The notes beneath the pieces are model-generated. The model was not told where the DNA came from. It made no database searches and worked only from the letters and a program-made list of their open reading frames with translations. The translations under genes were made by a program, and so were the position numbers. A DNA stretch of 22,037 nt from the NCBI GenBank assembly GCA_002491605.1, contig DKWG01000061.1, forward strand, positions 1 through 22,037, read 5' to 3'. Positions 1 through 7,398 of the stretch are shown in pieces (the first letter of the stretch is position 1; each line of letters opens with the position of its first letter). Origin of the DNA: Ruminococcus sp. UBA7158 (lineage in GTDB: Bacteria > Bacillota > Clostridia > Oscillospirales > Ruminococcaceae).

Positions 1-53
1 CTCACTTCTATTGTAACGCTACACCGGCTCTTTTGCTTTTTTTCGATTTTATA

Positions 54-82
54 TTGACTTTTCGGAAGTATTTGGCTATACT
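54..82 (+). promoter_or_regulatory. Sigma-A-type promoter of secD-secF
   Basis: A -35 box TTGACT (54-59) is followed after exactly 17 bases by a -10 box TATACT (77-82), placing the transcription start near 89 and leaving a leader of about 77 bases before the GTG start of secD. The fit to the housekeeping consensus is good. The 50 bases before it hold a T-rich stretch but no gene that I can support. Confidence 0.7.
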
Positions 83-95
83 AATTAGGTGAATG

Positions 96-136
96 TCATT
101 TATGAGGCGTTGATTCAAACGAACACATATAAATGA
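96..136 (+). other. Possible stem-loop in the secD 5' leader
   Basis: The arms 96-103 (TCATTTAT) and 129-136 (ATAAATGA) are perfectly complementary, and inside them CGTT (108-111) can pair with AACG (118-121) around a GATTCA loop. The structure would sit in the untranslated leader, about 16 bases before the AAGGAGG ribosome site (152-158). The outer arms are AT-rich, so the pairing is weak and may be chance. Confidence 0.25.
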
Positions 137-166
137 TGAACAAATAAAACTAAGGAGGCAACAAAA

Positions 167-1582
167 GTGCGGCACATTAAAAAACCGGTTTTCTTTATTG
201 TTGTTGTGCTTATAGCTGTTTTTGCTTTTCTTACCTTTACAGGCGTTAGTACCTATTACGGTGACACTAAGACTACCATTATCAAGTCCGTAGACGATAT
301 TCGTTGGGGCATAGATATAAGCGGCGGTGTTGACGTAACCTTTGCTCCGCCGGAGGGTGTAGAAGCAACCAAGGAACAGATGGACGCAGCCCAGGCAGCT
401 CTTGAAATGCGTTTGGTAAACCTTGGCATTACGGATTATGAGCTTTATGTTGATTATTCAAACTACGATATTATCGTAAGATTCCCTTGGCAGGCAGGCG
501 AAGAGAACTTCGACCCGGAGGCTGCTGTTAAGGAACTCGGAGAAATGGCTGAGTTGACCTTTAGAGAAGGCTATGAAACCGATGATTACGGTCTTCCTAC
601 AGGTATAACCGCAGAAAATATCATCCTCAAGGGCGATATGGTTACTGCTGCCGTCCCCGTTATGTGGGAGGAAGACGGACAGTATAAGTATGCTGTTTCT
701 CTTGAGCTTAATGACGAAGGCACTAAGGCATTTGCAGACGCTACAGCAAGACTCAGCGAGTCAAGGGGCGTTATATCCATCTGGATGGACGAAACCTGCA
801 TCTCTTACCCGACAGTAAACTCTGCAATTACCGACGGCAAGGCTCAGATTGAGGGTAACTTCGATTATGAATCCGCTAAGGCTCTGGCAGATAAAATAAG
901 CGCAGGCGCATTGCCTTATAAGCTGGTAACCTCAAACTTCCGCACAATTTCTGCTGCGATGGGTTCGGGTGCAAGAAATGCAATGCTTATTGCCGGACTT
1001 ATAGCGTTTATTCTCATCTGCATTTACATGATTGCAGTTTATAAGCTCCCCGGCTTTGTTTCGGCAATTGCCTTGGTGGGACAGGTTATCGGAACAATTG
1101 CCTGCATCACAGGCTTCTTCGGCAACATTCCGAGCTTTACTCTTACCATCCCCGGTATTGCAGGTATTATCCTTGCAGTAGGTATGGGCGTTGACGCAAA
1201 CGTCGTTACCTTTGAACGTATAAGAGAAGAGCTGAGAAGCGGCAAGACACTTGATACATCCTTGCGCTTGGGCTACTCAAGAGCTTGGTCTGCCATCTTC
1301 GACGGAAACATTACCATTGTGTTCGTAGCTGTCATCTTGATGGGCGCATTCGGTCCTCCGGACAGCATAATGGCAAAGATTATGAGTCCTCTTTACCTTC
1401 TCTTCCCGGCGACAATTGAAGGAACAATATACTCCTTCGGCTACACTCTTCTCGTCGGTGTTATCTTAAACTTTGTATTCGGAGTATTCTGCTCACATCT
1501 GATGCTCGCTTCGCTTTCAAGGTTTAAGGCTTTAAGAAATCCTAAGCTATACGGAGGTGCTGAAAATGAAGAAAACCTTTGA
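167..1582 (+). CDS. secD: Protein translocase subunit SecD
   Basis: SecD is a membrane subunit of the Sec export machinery that, with SecF, uses the proton gradient to help preproteins leave SecYEG on the outer face. The 471-residue product has an N-terminal membrane segment (about residues 7-26), the SecD motif WGIDISGG near residue 47, a large extracytoplasmic domain, and five further membrane segments from about residue 270. The signature GMGVDANVVTFERIREE is present, with the membrane aspartate at residue 343. The protein is shorter than E. coli SecD (about 615), as is usual in Firmicutes. The GTG start is set by AAGGAGG at 152-158, eight bases upstream. The 3' end overlaps secF by 17 bases, implying translational coupling. 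It is first in a two-gene operon with its own promoter. Identification is firm. Confidence 0.96.
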   Translation: MRHIKKPVFFIVVVLIAVFAFLTFTGVSTYYGDTKTTIIKSVDDIRWGIDISGGVDVTFAPPEGVEATKEQMDAAQAALEMRLVNLGITDYELYVDYSNYDIIVRFPWQAGEENFDPEAAVKELGEMAELTFREGYETDDYGLPTGITAENIILKGDMVTAAVPVMWEEDGQYKYAVSLELNDEGTKAFADATARLSESRGVISIWMDETCISYPTVNSAITDGKAQIEGNFDYESAKALADKISAGALPYKLVTSNFRTISAAMGSGARNAMLIAGLIAFILICIYMIAVYKLPGFVSAIALVGQVIGTIACITGFFGNIPSFTLTIPGIAGIILAVGMGVDANVVTFERIREELRSGKTLDTSLRLGYSRAWSAIFDGNITIVFVAVILMGAFGPPDSIMAKIMSPLYLLFPATIEGTIYSFGYTLLVGVILNFVFGVFCSHLMLASLSRFKALRNPKLYGGAENEENL

Positions 1583-2510
1583 TGTAGTAGGAAAGAGAAA
1601 AGCTTTCTATATCTTTTCAATAGCAGTTATTGTTTTATCAATAATTCTTACATTTGTCCTCAAGATGAATGTAGCTATAGAATTTAAAGGCGGAACCATT
1701 GTCACATATTCATACACAGGAACACTCAGTGATTCAGCCATCGGCTCTGCTGCAAGCGAGATAGTCGGTCAGCAGTGCAATGCCACCTTGGGTGAAAGCC
1801 TTGCCGACGGAATGCAGACAGTTTCATTGTCCTTCCCGTCGTCTACAGGTATTTCCGCCGAGGTTCAGTCCGCACTGACAGAAGCCTTGAACACCAAGTT
1901 CAGCGAAAACGCCCTTGAGCTTTACAGCTCGCAGGACGTCAACCCCACAACCGGTAAGGGCTTCTTCGGTAAGTGCTTAGTTGCCGTTGCTTTCTCTGCT
2001 GTCATTATGATTATCTATATCGGCTTCAGATTCAGAAAGATAGGCGGTTGGGTTGCAGGCTGCTGCTCAGTTGTTGCGCTATTGCATGATATGTTCTTTG
2101 TATATGCCTGCTGCGTTATCTGCCGCTTTGATATCGACTCCAACTTTATGGCGGTACTTCTGACAATCCTGGGCTACTCTATCAACGCAACTATCATTAT
2201 CTACGATAGAATCCGTGAGAACAGAAAGCTGTACGGCGCAGAAGCGAGCTTGAGCGACTTGGTTAACATGAGCGTTACTCAGTCGTTCGGAAGATCTCTG
2301 CATACAACTGTAACAACCGTTATCGCAATGGTTACAATTTGCGTTGTTGCCTTGATCGCAGGCGTAAGCTCAATACTCAGCTTTGCTTTCCCGCTTGTTA
2401 TCGGTCTTTTAGCCGGCGTTTATTCGTCAAACTGCATCGCTCCTACACTCTGGACAATTTGGCAGGGTGCTATCGATAAGAAAAAGGCAGCTGCTAATAA
2501 GGCTAACTGA
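1566..2510 (+). CDS. secF: Protein translocase subunit SecF
   Basis: SecF is the partner of SecD in the proton-driven SecDF complex. The product (314 residues) has a first membrane segment at about 12-32, the FKGG motif typical of SecF, an extracytoplasmic domain, and five later membrane segments with the conserved blocks ALLHD and LLTILGYSIN..IIIYDRIREN. I choose ATG 1566 because GGAGG (1553-1557) lies eight bases upstream; an in-frame GTG at 1557 would overlap that ribosome site. Oddity: the usual Asp in the SIND(T/S) block is Ala208 here (codon GCA at 2187-2189). A terminator follows at 2528-2566. Many Bacillus relatives have a fused SecDF; here the two are separate overlapping genes. Confidence 0.95.
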   Translation: MKKTFDVVGKRKAFYIFSIAVIVLSIILTFVLKMNVAIEFKGGTIVTYSYTGTLSDSAIGSAASEIVGQQCNATLGESLADGMQTVSLSFPSSTGISAEVQSALTEALNTKFSENALELYSSQDVNPTTGKGFFGKCLVAVAFSAVIMIIYIGFRFRKIGGWVAGCCSVVALLHDMFFVYACCVICRFDIDSNFMAVLLTILGYSINATIIIYDRIRENRKLYGAEASLSDLVNMSVTQSFGRSLHTTVTTVIAMVTICVVALIAGVSSILSFAFPLVIGLLAGVYSSNCIAPTLWTIWQGAIDKKKAAANKAN

Positions 2511-2527
2511 TAATTAAATGAATTGTT

Positions 2528-2566
2528 AAGACGGTGCAAGTTTTAATTTGTGCCGTCTTTGTTTTT
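2528..2566 (+). terminator. Rho-independent terminator of secD-secF
   Basis: A 12-bp stem (2528-2539 with 2548-2559, including two G-U pairs, core AAGACGG/CCGTCTT) is followed by a T-rich run TTTGTTTTT. It lies 18 bases after the secF stop codon and ends the operon. Confidence 0.85.
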
Positions 2567-2578
2567 ACTGTATACAGT
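2567..2578 (+). promoter_or_regulatory. Perfect 12-bp palindrome, possible operator
   Basis: ACTGTATACAGT is its own reverse complement. It sits directly after the secF terminator and 28 bases before the start codon of the MazG-like gene, where a repressor could act. I could not find a convincing -35/-10 pair next to it, and the bound protein is unknown. The TGTATACA core resembles sites of some GntR-type regulators, but that is only resemblance. Confidence 0.3.
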
Positions 2579-2606
2579 TTAAAGCAAGATAAGAAAGGAC
2601 AGCACT

Positions 2607-2939
2607 ATGAGCAAGGCGGTATTGGAATCAACACGTGCTTTTCAGAAAGGAGTATACGATAATAAGGTGAACCATAATTTTAATGTCACCGATATCAATC
2701 AGGAGTTTCTTTTCCTCTATGGCGAGGTTGCAGAGGCTTATGAAGCGGCAAGAAGGACTCCTGATACCTTGGGAGGCGAGCTTGCAGACATTGCTCTTTA
2801 TCTTCTCGGCATCGCCGAGATAAAGGGTATCGACCTCGGCGAAGAGATTAATAAGAAAATGGAAATAAACGAGGGCAGAAAGTATACAATTATCAACGGA
2901 GTCGAATTTAAGCAGTCGTCAGATGAAAACGGAGGTTAA
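2607..2939 (+). CDS. MazG-like nucleotide pyrophosphohydrolase
   Basis: This 110-residue protein matches the all-alpha MazG-like NTP pyrophosphohydrolase fold, whose members hydrolyse (often non-canonical) nucleoside triphosphates to the monophosphate and pyrophosphate. The metal-binding pattern is visible as E40xxE43 (YGEVAEAYE) and E58xxD61 (GGELADIALY), followed by the helix GIDLGEEINKKMEINEGRKY. It is a single-domain form, much shorter than the two-domain E. coli MazG. AGAAAGGA lies just upstream of the ATG. The next gene starts three bases after the stop, so the two are co-transcribed. Substrate cannot be told from sequence. It could be called a MazG nucleotide pyrophosphohydrolase domain protein. 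Confidence 0.8.
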   Translation: MSKAVLESTRAFQKGVYDNKVNHNFNVTDINQEFLFLYGEVAEAYEAARRTPDTLGGELADIALYLLGIAEIKGIDLGEEINKKMEINEGRKYTIINGVEFKQSSDENGG

Positions 2940-2942
2940 TTT

Positions 2943-3737
2943 ATGCCGAGAATTTGTGCCGGCGTTTCCTGCGGATGTATGTACCCTGAGTACCCGGAGG
3001 TCGCTTTAAAAAGCTTGTGCGAAAGAGGAGTCTCAAGCTTTGAGCTTTTTTTGAACACTCATAGTGAGCTGGAGCCGGAATACATTCAATCATTAAAAGA
3101 TATTCTCAAGTCGAACGGAGCAGAGTGCGTCTCGCTGCACCCGTTTACCTGCGTTGCCGATACATATATGCTTTATACAGGCTATGAAAGGCGCACAAGG
3201 GATTATATCGAGTATCATAAGCGCTATTTTGAAGCTATGAACATCTTGGGCGCTAAGTACTTTATCCTGCACGGCTGCCGAAAGGATCTGCCCGACAGCG
3301 TGGTGTTTGAAGGCTACAGCCGCTTGAATGAAACCGCCGGGACATTCGGCGTGCAGGTTTTGCAGGAAAACGTTTATCAGTGCGCAACGGGACGGCTTGA
3401 CCGACTTGTCAGGATGAAAAAGGCACTTGGGGACGACGTCGGATTTGTCTTAGACGTAAAGCAGGCAGTGCTTGAAGACCTTGACCCGTTGGACTTTGTC
3501 GACGAGTTAGGAAGCAGCATTAAGCACGTTCACTTTTCGGATCACGGTAAAAAGGGAAGCTGCCTTTTGCCGGGTGAGGGTGAGTTCAGCACAGAACAGT
3601 TCGTGTTAAGATTAATGAAAGCAGGCTATACCGGCGCAATAATGCTTGAGGTGTACAGAAAAGCGTTTAAAGGATATGACGAACTGACAAACGGCGTTGC
3701 ATATATACAGAGCGTAATAGATGGATTGTCTGTTTAG
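2943..3737 (+). CDS. Sugar phosphate isomerase/epimerase family TIM-barrel protein
   Basis: The 264-residue product fits the xylose isomerase-like/AP-endonuclease-2 TIM-barrel family. Putative divalent-metal ligands fall where expected: E142 (in QENVY), D171 (in LDVKQA), H197 (in HVHFSDHG) and E236 (in MLEVYR). The GEGEF-type segment seen after the histidines in many family members is also present. There is no signal peptide, so it is cytoplasmic. It follows the MazG-like gene by three bases, with GGAGG upstream of the ATG. Family members act as ketose/inositol epimerases, isomerases or endonuclease IV relatives; the sequence does not decide the substrate. The neighbour gives no sugar pathway context. 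A shared terminator at 3767-3793 ends the unit. Confidence 0.8.
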   Translation: MPRICAGVSCGCMYPEYPEVALKSLCERGVSSFELFLNTHSELEPEYIQSLKDILKSNGAECVSLHPFTCVADTYMLYTGYERRTRDYIEYHKRYFEAMNILGAKYFILHGCRKDLPDSVVFEGYSRLNETAGTFGVQVLQENVYQCATGRLDRLVRMKKALGDDVGFVLDVKQAVLEDLDPLDFVDELGSSIKHVHFSDHGKKGSCLLPGEGEFSTEQFVLRLMKAGYTGAIMLEVYRKAFKGYDELTNGVAYIQSVIDGLSV

Positions 3738-3766
3738 TGTTGAAAAGCAATATAAATAGCATAATA

Positions 3767-3793
3767 AAAAACCGATCATTCCGATCGGTTTTT
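3767..3793. terminator. Bidirectional terminator between the isomerase gene and nrdR
   Basis: AAAAACCGATC (3767-3777) and GATCGGTTTTT (3783-3793) pair perfectly over 11 bp around the loop ATTCC. The A-run on one side and T-run on the other give a U-tract in both directions, matching the convergent genes on either side (stops at 3737 and 3812). Confidence 0.9.
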
Positions 3794-3811
3794 GTTGTTT
3801 ATATAAATAAT

Positions 3812-4255
3812 CTATCCGTTAAGCTCGGTGATAACGTGAATAAAGCTTTCAAGGTCGCTGAAGTCCTTGTAAATAGAAGCAAATCGGACATATGCAACCT
3901 GGTCTATTCCCTTAAGGCTTGCCAAAACAAAGTCGCCTATTTCAGCGGTGGTTATCTCCGTGCGCATTTCGTTTGCCATTTTGTTTTCGATGTCGTCGAC
4001 GATTTTTGAAATAACCTCAGGGCTGACGGCTCGCTTTTTTGTCGCCGAGGATATACCCGTTATTATTTTCGAACGGTCAAAGGGCTCAAAGCTTCCGTCT
4101 CGCTTGCAGACCATCAAAGCAGGACGTTCAACAATTTCATAGGTCGTGAATCTCTTGCCGCACTGCGTACACTCACGCCTTCGGCGTTTTTTGCCCTCAC
4201 TCGGACGTGAATCAATAACCTTAGTGTCGTCATAGCCGCAAAACGGACATTTCAT
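3812..4255 (-). CDS. nrdR: Transcriptional repressor NrdR
   Basis: NrdR represses ribonucleotide reductase operons according to the ATP/dATP balance sensed by its ATP-cone. The 147-residue product has an N-terminal zinc ribbon with C3xxC6 and C29xxC32, the motif KVIDSRP, the basic stretch RRRREC, and an ATP-cone from about residue 47 (VCKRDGSFEPFDRSKI) to the conserved VAYVRFASIYKDF. I start at MKCPFCG, where the family begins; an upstream in-frame ATG at 4297 would add 14 residues foreign to the family. The ribosome site (AAGGG about 11 bases upstream) is only moderate. A TTGCAA/TATAAT promoter lies about 200 bases upstream, giving an unusually long leader. No ribonucleotide reductase gene is in the window. 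Confidence 0.95.
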   Translation of the reverse strand: MKCPFCGYDDTKVIDSRPSEGKKRRRRECTQCGKRFTTYEIVERPALMVCKRDGSFEPFDRSKIITGISSATKKRAVSPEVISKIVDDIENKMANEMRTEITTAEIGDFVLASLKGIDQVAYVRFASIYKDFSDLESFIHVITELNG

Positions 4256-4433
4256 TGCTGCATCATCCCTTCGTTTTTTAAGACAAATCAGGCGCAAATG
4301 CCATTACAAATAAAGCAAATTGATTTATTTCGGGAAATGTCGATTAAAGCAAAGACGGCTCATACGAATATGCTGCCGAATCAGCTTAAAATACATTAAC
4401 CGACAATCCCATAGTCTTTTTTGTTAGCATTAC

Positions 4434-4479
4434 AACTATAGTTCATAATAATTATAGCACATTAATGCCAATATTGCAA
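4434..4479 (-). promoter_or_regulatory. Putative nrdR promoter with a palindrome at the start site
   Basis: On the minus strand TTGCAA (4474-4479) and TATAAT (4451-4456) are separated by exactly 17 bases, giving a start near 4445. A perfect 10-bp palindrome AACTATAGTT (4434-4443) lies at the predicted start. NrdR boxes are AT-rich palindromes of about 16 bp, usually paired; this one is shorter and I see no good second copy, so autoregulation is only a possibility. The leader to the nrdR start is about 190 bases. Confidence 0.55.
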
Positions 4480-4519
4480 CAACAAATCCGTTTGGCTATA
4501 TAAAATTGACAAAAAATGA

Positions 4520-4897
4520 TTAGAAAATTCTATACCAAGCAGGCACTTCGTTTTTTTGAATCTTTGCAGCGTATGAGCGTATAACCTCGCATTCTGCCGT
4601 AAACTCATCCGAATCCGATTCATACATCGGCATGAGCCTTGATATAGACGCTGAAATGTCGTTCAGAGGTTCTTCGTTTACAATAATGCTCAGCCACTTT
4701 TCGTATTTATCAAAAAAACGGTTGAGCTCGCCGATTTCCGCCCTGAGCTCTGCGTCGTTTCCCTCGGAATATGCCGATAGTATTTCGTCAATGTGTCCGT
4801 ACAGTCTGGTGTTGTTGGAATCAATGTATGCAATTGCCGAACAGCCGAGCGCGACTATCAAAGCTATTATAACTATGCTTACTATTATTCTTTTCAT
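4520..4897 (-). CDS. DUF4363-type membrane-anchored protein
   Basis: This 125-residue protein begins with one hydrophobic segment (about residues 4-24, MKRIIVSIVIIALIVALG) that is probably an uncleaved anchor; a Cys at residue 19 lacks a clear lipobox setting. The rest is a charged, mostly helical domain rich in Glu and Asp, likely outside the membrane. It matches my memory of the DUF4363 family, which in Clostridia is often encoded next to DUF421 proteins, and here it follows a DUF421 gene by 70 bases on the same strand. AAAGGAG precedes the ATG. Function is unknown; the pairing suggests it works with the DUF421 partner at the membrane. I see no terminator between it and the nrdR promoter. 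Confidence 0.7.
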   Translation of the reverse strand: MKRIIVSIVIIALIVALGCSAIAYIDSNNTRLYGHIDEILSAYSEGNDAELRAEIGELNRFFDKYEKWLSIIVNEEPLNDISASISRLMPMYESDSDEFTAECEVIRSYAAKIQKNEVPAWYRIF

Positions 4898-4967
4898 GCT
4901 TTATAAGCTCCTTTCATTCAGCTCGCTTGTGCGAAATCAGTCAAACGGTCTATACCCGTACGCACCT

Positions 4968-5657
4968 TTACCGTGAATCGGCGCCGTTTTCATTCTTGGG
5001 GATAATTTTAAGCCTGCCGTCTGCGTCAAGAAGACATAAAAGAATGTCCTCCGGGCTGTAATGCTTTTTCTTCAGCTCTTTTCTCAGTGCATTTTCATCT
5101 ATGTTTGCCCCTGCCATGCCGCTTGCTATGATGTCGCCGTCGGATATAACCGCCTGCGGCGGGTTTTTGGCTGACTCGGGAACAGCGGCTGTTTTCTGCG
5201 TAAGCGGCAGGTAGTCGGCTTTTTGCAGGACGCTTATAGTTCCCGTCGTCTCTACAACTGCATACTGAACCTCGCTTATGTCAAAAATTCCGCTTGTGCG
5301 AAGCGATGCGCAAACGTCGTCTATGGTGAACCTCAACTCTTTCATAACCTGTTGGTCGATTTTTCCGTTTGATATTATCACCTTAGGGCGTCCGGATATT
5401 AAATGTCTGAGCTTTCTGGATTTCAGTACAGCGTAGGACGCTAAAATATCCAAGCACACAAGCGTCAATATAGGTATTATACCGGTTATTATCGGCATGG
5501 ACGGGTCTTCCATTGAAAGCGTGGCGATATTTGAAATAAGTATTGTTATAACCAGCTCCGAGGGTGAAAGCTCGCCGAGCTGACGCTTACCCATTATCCT
5601 TGTCGCAAATATTACAAGGACATAAACTATGATACCTCTTATGAATACAATGAGCAT
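4968..5657 (-). CDS. DUF421 membrane protein, YetF/YcaP family
   Basis: The 229-residue product has three N-terminal membrane segments (about residues 3-19, 35-48 and 54-75) and the family signature MGKRQLGELSPSELVITILI at 22-41. The soluble cytoplasmic domain begins near residue 88 (SGRPKVIISNGKI), continues through ASLRTSGIFDISEVQYAVVE and the conserved turn TGTISV, and ends in an extra tail with a Pro-rich linker. AAAGGA lies just before the ATG. In Bacillus, DUF421 proteins such as YetF, YdfS and the 2Duf protein are associated with the spore inner membrane and spore resistance; others have unknown roles. Here the gene diverges from a germinant-receptor operon and is followed by DUF4363, consistent with a spore role (inference). 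Confidence 0.88.
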   Translation of the reverse strand: MLIVFIRGIIVYVLVIFATRIMGKRQLGELSPSELVITILISNIATLSMEDPSMPIITGIIPILTLVCLDILASYAVLKSRKLRHLISGRPKVIISNGKIDQQVMKELRFTIDDVCASLRTSGIFDISEVQYAVVETTGTISVLQKADYLPLTQKTAAVPESAKNPPQAVISDGDIIASGMAGANIDENALRKELKKKHYSPEDILLCLLDADGRLKIIPKNENGADSR

Positions 5658-5775
5658 ATGATTTCCTTTCGATCAGTTTTAATGCTTTTAAAGCTTCAAG
5701 AGAATTATTACCCGTTTTCGGAATAATAATCTTGTTTTAAGTCAAAAATATCCTTGATATCGGTGGGACGGATTG

Positions 5776-5804
5776 TTGATAAATCAGCCGCTGAAGTCTA
5801 TAGT
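5776..5804 (+). promoter_or_regulatory. Candidate promoter of the gerA operon
   Basis: TTGATA (5776-5781) and TATAGT (5799-5804) are spaced by 17 bases, a fair sigma-A-type match, with a start near 5811 and a leader of about 77 bases. Germinant-receptor operons in Bacillus are read by forespore sigma-G; I found no clear sigma-G box (GHATR - 17/18 - CATWMTA) in 5658-5887. The same 230-base region must also hold the promoter of the divergent DUF421 gene, which I could not place. Confidence 0.4.
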
Positions 5805-5887
5805 GCGCCGCATCAGGCTGACAATAGGGGCTTTGCAGACTAATCGGCGATTTGAAGCCTGCATTATCAAGAAAGGGACTTATAAAA

Positions 5888-7357
5888 ATGAACGATGATA
5901 TTAATATAAACATATATCCGAGGCTTGAAAGGTCGATAGCTAAAATAAAAGAGATTTTCGGTGAATCAGCAGATGTGAACGTTGTAAAGGTCTATGTGTC
6001 GGGGGTAAGATGCGCAGTTGTAACCCTTGAAGCAATGGTTTCATCAGCGGATTTGTCGAAGATGCTTTTCGCACCGTTGATGGACTTTAACATGAAAAAC
6101 GCACTGCCCGAGGACGTTTTTGAGTTCATATCAAGTCAGGGCATATTTTCGGTGGAACAAAAGCAGATAAAAACCTTTGACGATATTTCGCAAAAGCTCT
6201 GCTCCGGCTTTGCCGTAGTTTTAGTGAACGGCATAGACAAGGGAATGGCATACAGCGCACAGGGCTTTTCTATTAAATCCATAGAAGAGTCCAGCACGGA
6301 GGCAAATGTCAAGGGCACAAAGGAGGCACTTTCGGATAACTTAAGAACGAGTATGTCCTTAATCCGAAGGAGAGTGAAGAATCCACTGCTAAGATTTGAG
6401 TTTGTTAAGGCAGGAAAGCTGAGCAATACGGAGCTTTGCTTGGTTTATATTGAGGGCAAAACTCCGGAAAAGCTTAAAAAATTGATACGGGCAAGACTGA
6501 AAAGAATAAAGCTCGATTTGATTTTAACAACGGGAAGCGTTCTGCCGTTTGTATCGGAAAACCGCGGAGCCTTTTTCTCCGCCGTGTCAACAACAGAGCG
6601 TCCGGATGTTTTGGCGGCTAAGATAAACGAGGGCAGAATTGCCGTTCTTATCGACGGAGTGCCGTATGCCGCCGTATGTCCGACATTGTTTATAGAAAAC
6701 TTCCAGACGGTTGACGACTACGAGGAAAAGCCGTACCTGGCTTTTTATCAGCGGCTTATAAGGTATGCGGCATTTTTCATAGCGTCATTTTTGCCTGGCT
6801 TTTATGTTGCGGCGGCAATGCACCATCCCGAGGTTTTATCAAGAGCGCTTCTGCTCAATTTAATTGCTTCGGAGGAAAGCACGCCGTTTCCGCTCGTCGC
6901 AGAGATGTTTATAGTTATCGTCATGTTTGAAATACTGCGTGAGGCAGGCTTGAGGCTTCCTAAAGCGGTCGGAGGAGCGGTGTCGATAGTCGGCGGTCTT
7001 GTTATAGGAGACGCAGCAGTTACCAGCGGACTGATTTCCGCTCCCTTGCTGATAATTATAGGAATAACCGCAACAAGCTCTTTTGCGCTGCCGAGCCTTA
7101 ATGCTCAAACAACCGTTTTAAGACTTGTAGGAGTTGCGGCAGGCGGAATGTGGGGCTTTTTCGGAATGGGGATACTCATAACGGTGTTCTTAATCAACGC
7201 AGCAGCTACCGATTGCTTTGCCGTTCCTTATACCTCTCCGATAGCTCCGTTTACATTGAAGGCGATGAGAGACGTCCTTGTAAGAGTCGGCTTCAAGAAA
7301 ATGCAGCAGCAAGAGGTTATTATTGAGGACTTAAACGGAGCAAAGGGAGACAAGTAA
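5888..7357 (+). CDS. gerA: Spore germination protein, GerA (GerAA) subunit
   Basis: This is the A subunit of a Ger-type germinant receptor of the spore inner membrane. The 489-residue product has a cytoplasmic N-terminal region of about 280 residues with the family block SLIRRRVKNP (near 157) and DGVPYAAVCPTLF (near 255). A membrane region follows from about residue 288, containing LPGFYVAA and the hallmark FEILREAGLRLPKAVGGAVS (near 346) and SIVGGLVIGDAAV. Length is typical (480-520). I choose ATG 5888, with GAAAGGGA ten bases upstream; a TTG 36 bases earlier is in frame but has no ribosome site. It leads a three-gene operon in the classical A-B-C order. In Bacillus, A-subunit assemblies form ligand-gated ion channels; the ligand here is unknown. 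Confidence 0.95.
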   Translation: MNDDININIYPRLERSIAKIKEIFGESADVNVVKVYVSGVRCAVVTLEAMVSSADLSKMLFAPLMDFNMKNALPEDVFEFISSQGIFSVEQKQIKTFDDISQKLCSGFAVVLVNGIDKGMAYSAQGFSIKSIEESSTEANVKGTKEALSDNLRTSMSLIRRRVKNPLLRFEFVKAGKLSNTELCLVYIEGKTPEKLKKLIRARLKRIKLDLILTTGSVLPFVSENRGAFFSAVSTTERPDVLAAKINEGRIAVLIDGVPYAAVCPTLFIENFQTVDDYEEKPYLAFYQRLIRYAAFFIASFLPGFYVAAAMHHPEVLSRALLLNLIASEESTPFPLVAEMFIVIVMFEILREAGLRLPKAVGGAVSIVGGLVIGDAAVTSGLISAPLLIIIGITATSSFALPSLNAQTTVLRLVGVAAGGMWGFFGMGILITVFLINAAATDCFAVPYTSPIAPFTLKAMRDVLVRVGFKKMQQQEVIIEDLNGAKGDK

Positions 7358-7398
7358 GTCAAGTTAGCTTTTTCACAGATAACGAAAAGAGGGCAGTA

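Noticed and set aside
2567..2578. LexA-type SOS box
   Set aside because: The E. coli box needs CTG-N10-CAG, while this palindrome has N4; the Firmicute box (GAAC-N4-GTTC type) is not matched either.
3737..4009. 90-codon open frame on the + strand across the 3' end of nrdR
   Set aside because: It overlaps the bidirectional terminator and lies antisense to well-conserved nrdR codons; no ribosome site or family likeness was seen.
4309..4385. 23-codon minus-strand frame in the nrdR leader (starts MYFKLIRQ)
   Set aside because: No convincing ribosome site and basic low-information sequence; too weak to list as a gene.
5838..5868. Sigma-G promoter with CATTATC as the -10 box before gerA
   Set aside because: No acceptable -35 box at the right distance, and the start would fall almost on the ribosome site.
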